A stretch of 64,000 nucleotides of DNA. It comes from Apophysomyces variabilis. Its lineage: Eukaryota > Mucoromycota > Mucoromycetes > Mucorales > Mucoraceae. Numbering within the stretch: position 1 is the first letter of the stretch; every line of letters begins with the position of its first letter. Shown piece after piece: positions 58,165 to 64,000 of the stretch. Location of the stretch: assembly GCA_002749535.1 (NCBI GenBank), contig MZZL01000134.1, positions 310,001-374,000 of the forward strand, written 5' to 3'. The position numbers and the translations under genes are program-made. The notes below the pieces were generated by a model. It did no database searches, had not been told where the DNA came from, and saw nothing but the letters and a program-made list of their open reading frames with translations.

Positions 58165-61100
58165 ATGACGGTAAAAGAAGAACCTGACAAAGCAGATGTT
58201 GATGCAATCCAGGTGAAGAGACAAGCTGATGATGGGAACTAACTACCTGGTTCTTTGGCTGGGTAGCCCTTTTTCCTGCCTATTAGTCCCATTCGAGGTT
58301 TAACCCGTCGCTTCTTTAGATAAGTAGCGCAAAAGCGTTACAGGAGGAATTTGCATCAATGGTACAAGTGTATCGAGACAAAGAAACAGAACATAATTGG
58401 GAAGCAAGAGAACGCTATGTAACGCGCCTTCGGGGCATTCTTCGGGGCAATGCACCAGACAACTACCATGATGTGTTAATGGCCGGTATCAAACAGATGG
58501 TGGACGGTATTCTCAAAGCAGTAAACTATCAAAATCATATATTTTATGCTTGTTATTTTAATTTATTCTAATCCTACGGAACTTAGGTGGAAAGTTTACG
58601 AACCACGCTAGCATTGAATGCGTTGGCCTTGATCGCCGACATCGGAACCTACGTGGGCAAATCATTGGATGCTTATATGTTTGACCATTTTCTAAATTGC
58701 CTGATCAAATGCGCCAGTACGACGAAGAAAATCATCGCAACGACCTCGCAAACAGCCACTATTACCTTTATTGCTCATACGCCATTCTATCACAAAATTA
58801 TGAACTATCTCTGGCTGACTATGAATGAAAAGAATAACCAAGCACGATTGTTTACAGTCATATATACCAAAGCATTACTCCAGACGCATGCGCACCGAGA
58901 TCATGTCCGTGCTCTCATGGATCGCACCAACAGCACAGATACACTCGAGCAGATTCTGAATAAAGGGTTAACGGATGCGACACCCGCAGCAAGAGAAGCG
59001 TGCAGAGAGGCATACTGGATTTTTTCGGAGCATTGGAGGGATCGTGGTGAGGCGTAAGTAGAACGACTAGATTTCCACAAAAAAGAAAGATATAAGTTAT
59101 CTGACCCATGTTTGTGAATGGATCCAGATTATTAAGGTCTTTGCCAGCCGCGAACAGAAAGCACCTGGAGAAAGTAAGAAACCCTACGCCAAAGCATAAA
59201 CATGATCGCCATATGCACAGTCCTACCAACTCAAGCAGCTCATTGCGCACATCGAGCTCCCTTGGATCTCATCGAAATATTTCCGATATACATGAGGTTG
59301 TTTCACCCTCGACTTCGAGCGCATCGAATGGCTCTACTGGTTCTGCAGATCACCACGGATCTCCTCATGACGTATCCCGAACAATGACTCGATCTGTATC
59401 ACCGCGAGCAGGCTCTCCCTCCAGACGCAGTACATCACCTCATCTTCTTCGATCTTACGGTTCACCTTCACCCATTCCATCTCATCTTCAAACGTCGCAC
59501 TTACCACCATCACCCCCTACACCTACTGGGCAGCGGAAGACGCGTGTTTCCGGTCTTACTAGAAAGAAATCTACAGTAGCACTTAACGCAAAGCGGAAGC
59601 CAAATTTACTGTCGATGCTGAAGGCCGATGACTTGTCCATGCGATGGGACGGTATTCGTGCGCTTGCTCGTAAACTCGCACCGGTTCCGTACAGTCCACA
59701 TATGAACGTTTCGGAAATTCAAATTGATACAGGCAATGGGGCGATCGACGGCGAAACACTGGCAGTCCTTGTCTGGGGAATGTTTCAGGAGGACAATGTA
59801 CGGCTATACGACGCCTTCTCCACATGGGAAGGTTCAGTTGGTATTTTATTGAAGTTGGTATCCTTTGAGGAGTATTTACCACGAGTAATGCTTGATGCTT
59901 CCGTGGAAGAAGTATACCTTAAGACAGACGATGACATAGCCAAGTGCCAGCACGCCAATCAGGCACTAAAAAGGATCAAACTCTTCTTGAATCGAAGTGA
60001 CCCTGATCTAGCAGACAGACTGTTACTCAATCTGCTTGCTGTTGGTGGTTTCGGTGATGTTCCCGCCAAAAAGCCGTCTCTTGCCAACAATAAGAAGGAT
60101 CCAATGAAATTACCTGCCAACAGACGTAAATTAACCAAACATTTTCTGGAATGGATGGATGAACTTGTGTTACCACTGATCGGGCTGAGCGACACGACCG
60201 ACGAAGAAGAAGTAGACGAGGTCGATTGGTTAGAAATCGGCAAAGAAAATGTAGCATCCGGTTGGTTTGAAGCGGATTCCCATGTCAAACAAACCTTAGT
60301 TCAATTGCTGCCGTTGGTAAGCAAATCAACGGAAGGCAGCATGTGGCATGGACCGCTCGTTTCTCTAGTCGGCCATCTTAGACTGGTGAACCAAAAATTG
60401 TTCGAAACGATGCTAACAACCTTCGACGAGAAAACGGTTAATAAAACCTGTCGTGTGCTCAAGATTCATATACGTCCCGTGACAGATTATGTATGCCAAG
60501 CAGCGCCATCAATTATGCAAAGCGACGACGTCTTGGATGTAGCAGACTTGAATGAAGAACAAGCACCAGAAGCGGCTGAAGATCGATTACAAGCCATAGT
60601 TTACCAGGAGAGCGAAGAGGATTCGGTAGCTTTCGACAAAGCGTTATCGGAAGACGAGATACATCCGTATACAGAAGTAGTTAATCAATCTTCAACTGAA
60701 GAGCAGAATCTACTAGACGACGAGGTACATCCGTATTTGGTGGCATTTAAACAGTCTACAACTCAAGATCAAAATCTACTCGAAACAGATGAACAGCACA
60801 TTGAAAAGGAAAAGACTATCTCTCAGCCCATCAAAGAAGTTAGCCAACAACCCTCTGTTAGTCATGTACCCAAAGAGCAACTACCAGAGCCTGATGCAGA
60901 AAAAGACGATTATTCTTCCAATGGTGTCGCATCAGATTCCGGCGTAAAGGTAGAACAGCTACAGAAAACTGACAACCAACTGGAATTGGCATCCAAAGAG
61001 GACGATAACGAACTCATACAAAAGAATGCCAAAGAAGCCTATCAACCGGAAGTTCCAGTATTGATTCTGGATAATCCGATTAAGAGTTTCGACAACCAAT

Positions 61101-62547
61101 CTGAGCTGCGTAACCGAACTGCATCAGTCGGCAACTCAGTAAGTCTAATGAGGAAAATAGACACCCATCTGAGTACTGATTTTCACATTAGTATGACCAG
61201 AACGAAGAAGCTCCGAACCAACAACAAGTCTTATTAGAGTGCGAGAAGATGTTGGGGGATGTATTGGATGACGAGATGTCAGATATGGTCATCGAAAACA
61301 ATGTTCGACGGTTATCCAACGCCTCGGATAACATTACTGACGACGTTCCATCTTTAAAGGCAGATTTGCCAACTATCACCGATGTTCCATCTTTAAAGGC
61401 AGATTTACCAACTATCACCAACGTTCCTTACTTTGCGCCCAAAGAAATTGCAAACGGAGGCTTACCTGTTTTTAAACAGAACAAGAGAAGTACTCCCAAT
61501 ACCGCTGCCAGGAGTGGTGCAAAAGATCGAACAACTGCTCTCTATGGTTTAGTGGACAAAATGAATGCAATGGCTGCGGACAACAATACATTCCGTAAGA
61601 TGATTCGTTTGTGCAAGGAAGCACCTGTTTTAAAGCGCTGGGATCAAGGTGGATCAGAAGACCCTGGGAGTGAGCTCTGGGCAGGTGGTAATAACGACGG
61701 TGGTAATTTCGTTGAGGTAGTTCAGAGCACTTTGCTGTACCTCAGTCCGTCTGGAAACGCGCATACAGCTGCAGCGTTGGAGCTAGTGCAACAACTATCC
61801 AATACACAGGCCGGTCTATTCCGATTTTATGAACGCAAAGTGGATGAAAGAAGTATGAGCCTAGAGGCTCTTTTAACCGAGCGATTGTTAGAGATGCGAA
61901 GCAATGATGACCCAACGGTTAGTTTTCTTGTCTTTCTTTTTTTATTTCATACGATACGAATAGGTTATTGAGGCTTCACCAATCACCTATGATTAGATTT
62001 GCACAGCCGCTGAGGATGCTCTGGATGCGGTTCTGGGAGCATTGGACTCACAGACTGTATTTGAGATACTGCTATCTTATCTTATCTATCGACTGATATT
62101 GTCGCCTACCCATACCAATTCTTCAGACGCATGGAGCGGAGCAAGATACCATCCCATTGGCTCTGCATTTACATACCTCGGTAAATGGGTCAAAGAAGTC
62201 AATGATACCAACTTTATAAACGATTGGCTAAGCAATGGTGGCGCTGACGCATTTCGCAAGGTAAAACGAAAAACATGTTGATATTTGTTATGTTTCTTTA
62301 ATTGGTAACACCATTCCTTTTTTTGTTCGAATCAATTTTTTAGGGAATGAACGATACGGTTATCAACATTCGCAAATCTTGTGTGGACGCGATAGTGTCG
62401 TTTCAAGAAGTTCTGGGCGATGATATGTACAGGTTTTTGAGTGATTTGCGAGTGGATCAGATCAATTTGGTACGCCATTACGCTGCCAAATCCTTGAAAA
62501 AGAAGGCTAGTTTACGAAACCTCAGCGCTAGTGGTCAACTTAGATAG
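58165..62547 (+). CDS. CLASP/Stu1-type microtubule-stabilising TOG protein
   Basis: Seven exons (58165-58212, 58320-58520, 58587-59053, 59128-61138, 61192-61917, 61997-62260, 62344-62547) give 1306 residues. The N-terminal CLASP_N/TOG domain is clear: EHNWEARERYVTRLRGILRGN, ADIGTYVGKSLDAYM, KIIATTSQTATITFIAHTP and ARFTVIYTKALL-like. A Ser/Arg/Pro-rich segment (SPSRRSTSPHLLRSYGSPSP) resembles the microtubule and EB-binding region of CLASPs. A second HEAT/TOG-like block (DLSMRWDGIRALARKL), an acidic linker and a C-terminal HEAT domain (INIRKSCVDAIVSFQEVLGD) follow. CLASPs rescue microtubules at cell tips and kinetochores. A 39 bp tandem repeat lies in the acidic linker. The first exon (16 codons, ATG 58165) precedes a 107 bp intron. 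Confidence 0.92.
61345..61422 (+). repeat. 39 bp in-frame tandem repeat in CLASP
   Basis: Two copies of a 39 bp unit encode (T/D)DVPSLKADLPTIT twice, followed by a degenerate third start (NVP). Copies differ by three substitutions, suggesting a young duplication. Confidence 0.85.
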
Positions 62548-63222
62548 GGTATATTTTTCTTTTCGTCTTTGTTAAATAGTAGTAATTTTCTTTCTAACTT
62601 TCTGCTGATATATATATTTATATGTACGTGTGTGAGCATGTTGGAAGAATCGAAAGAGAAAGAGGGAAGAGGAAGAAAAGAAAAAGCAATAGAGCATAGA
62701 GAGATAGAAGACAGAGGGAAAAAAAAAAGATCTTCATGTTCTGACCCTGCATCAGATGAAATTTAATCACGTTGCATACGTCGTGTTTCTAACGCAAGCA
62801 AATCTGACCTTTTTCTATTATATTACCCCTTTCTATGATGGGGCGGGCATCATTAAAACAAAAAGAACAATGGTGCTATCCGGTGGTCTGTGCTAAGTGC
62901 CTTCTCTCTTTTTGTTTCTTTTGCTCTTTTGTAAGTCTTATTCCTATTTCTATCTCTTGTTTCTCTTTCTCACTCTTTTTCTTTCTTTTCTCTTCTCTGT
63001 CTCTTTAATTCAATCCCTATCAATATTTTGTTTGACCTCTTTTCTTTTCTACTTTATATCCTTCATTCCTTTGTTTTCTTCTTGTTCACCCTTCCCCTTT
63101 TACATTTTCTGTTCTGTCCTAACCTGTCCACTCTTTTCTTTTTCCATTATATTTTATCTACCTATCAAAGCATCACCATAGTTATTTATTTTGAAAGAAA
63201 GAAAAAAGATTCAAAAGAAGCA
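62548..63222. other. Intergenic, TEA gene promoter
   Basis: Purine-rich then strongly T/C-rich DNA (62900-63160), the latter typical of leaders in this window. ORFs here are products of the skewed composition. Confidence 0.55.
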
Positions 63223-64000
63223 ATGCTTGCCTGTGCTCAAGATTTATTTCGTAAACCCGAGGAAACGCCATCATCCAATTCATCGCGACGAAACAGCCAC
63301 ACTAACCATGGAGAGCCTTATCCTGGATTCTTTCAAAAGCATTTCGTAGCAGATAAACGATCACGACATTACCATAGAAAGGAAAATGGCTTCCAAAAAG
63401 ACAAAGAAGAGGTAATGGGGAGGGCAAAAATATAAAAGCAGTGCAAGTGCAACGATTGTTTGATATCAGGGTTGATATTCTCTTTATCAGCAAGTGTGGC
63501 CACCGGATGTCGAAGCTGCCTTTATTGAAGGTAAGAAAAGACAAAAAGTGAGAGGGAGAAGAAGCAAAGATAAATAGATATCAATGTGTAAAAATCAATG
63601 GAAGCTAAGTTTGGTGATATACTTGTTTTTCTGTAGCATTGGAAACCATTCCAAAACTAGGCCGACGTAAAATCCTTGTCAACGGCAAACCCTGCGGTAA
63701 ATAAATAAATAAATAACCATAGTGAAAGAAAGGTGAACTCAAGGTAATGGAACAGGGCGAAATGAATTGATCTCGGATTATATTTTTCGCAAAACAAACA
63801 AGATTCGTACGCGTAAACAAGTTTCCTCTCACATTCAAGTATTAAAGAACACACGCAAAGGCGATCCACATTGTAAAAAAAGTTTTTCTTATTTACTATT
63901 TTACGATTCGCTAACGGAATGGCATATAGTTATGCGACTCCTCACGGATACTATTCAAAACATCCATCATCCTACAAGTACTACTACGACAACAACAACG
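63223..64000 (+). CDS. TEA/ATTS-domain transcription factor (5' part)
   Basis: Exons 63223-63411, 63491-63530, 63637-63696 and 63756 to the window end. After a short basic Ser/His-rich leader the TEA DNA-binding domain appears: [62 protein letters not shown]. This is the AbaA/Tec1/TEAD type that binds CATTCC/T-like sites and controls development and filamentation in fungi. Three introns lie within or next to the domain. The acceptor at 63755 was chosen because it alone restores GRNEL. The frame stays open to base 64000, so the C-terminal activation part is outside the window. Confidence 0.9.

Noticed and set aside
62897..63435. Phe/Leu/Ser-rich ORFs upstream of the TEA gene
   Set aside because: Products of a T/C-rich leader; the real frame begins at ATG 63223.

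Overview
The window is a 64 kb piece of a fungal nuclear chromosome, most likely from an early-diverging fungus of the Mucoromycota (Mucorales-like). Supporting signs are AT-leaning DNA, dense short GT-AG introns of about 45-75 bp, compact intergenic spaces with T-rich tracts, a heme oxygenase, an Arb1 homologue, a stand-alone tRNA ligase domain, and one protein of a type I recall as expanded in Mucoromycota. The species call is inference. No virus, plasmid, CRISPR, rRNA or convincing tRNA gene was seen.

Layout. 1-5088 (-): C-terminally incomplete Rax2-like polarity landmark. 5844-7125 (-): Esc1-like bHLH factor. 8529-10682 (+): biotin-protein ligase, followed by a decayed partial copy of its 3' half (about 10950-11547). 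12297-14028 (+): tail-anchored heme oxygenase, converging on a small membrane protein (14063-14708, -). 14.7-17.4 kb: long gene-poor stretch with a decayed ORF. 17441-22350 (+): 1375-residue coiled-coil protein in 14 exons. 23229-26278 (+): Zn2Cys6 factor. 26789-28237 (-): unknown family protein abutting a repeated, tRNA-like (SINE-like) element at 28.36-28.96 kb. 29453-30640 (-): exosome RRP41. 30821-32291 (+): Arb1 (RNAi chaperone subunit). 32371-33598 (-): stand-alone tRNA ligase adenylyltransferase. 34433-35949 and 36014-37408 (+): membrane kelch protein and a two-TM protein, 64 bp apart. 39154-40504 (-): four-LIM paxillin-like protein. 42240-47092 (+): DYRK/Pom1-like kinase with a long basic tail. 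48438-50078 (+): bestrophin-like channel. 51201-52475 (+): factor with two tandem Zn2Cys6 clusters. 54310-55957 (+): Rad51. 56233-57283 (-): Vti1 SNARE. 58165-62547 (+): CLASP. 63223-end (+): 5' part of a TEA/ATTS factor.

Themes. Cell polarity and cytoskeleton genes are frequent (Rax2, LIM/paxillin, DYRK/Pom1-like, CLASP). Three RNA-metabolism genes lie side by side (RRP41, Arb1, tRNA ligase), the first two sharing a 180 bp divergent promoter. All gene models were built by hand from splice signals, reading-frame continuity and remembered family motifs. Exon junctions were checked for frame, but no alignment or transcript data were available.
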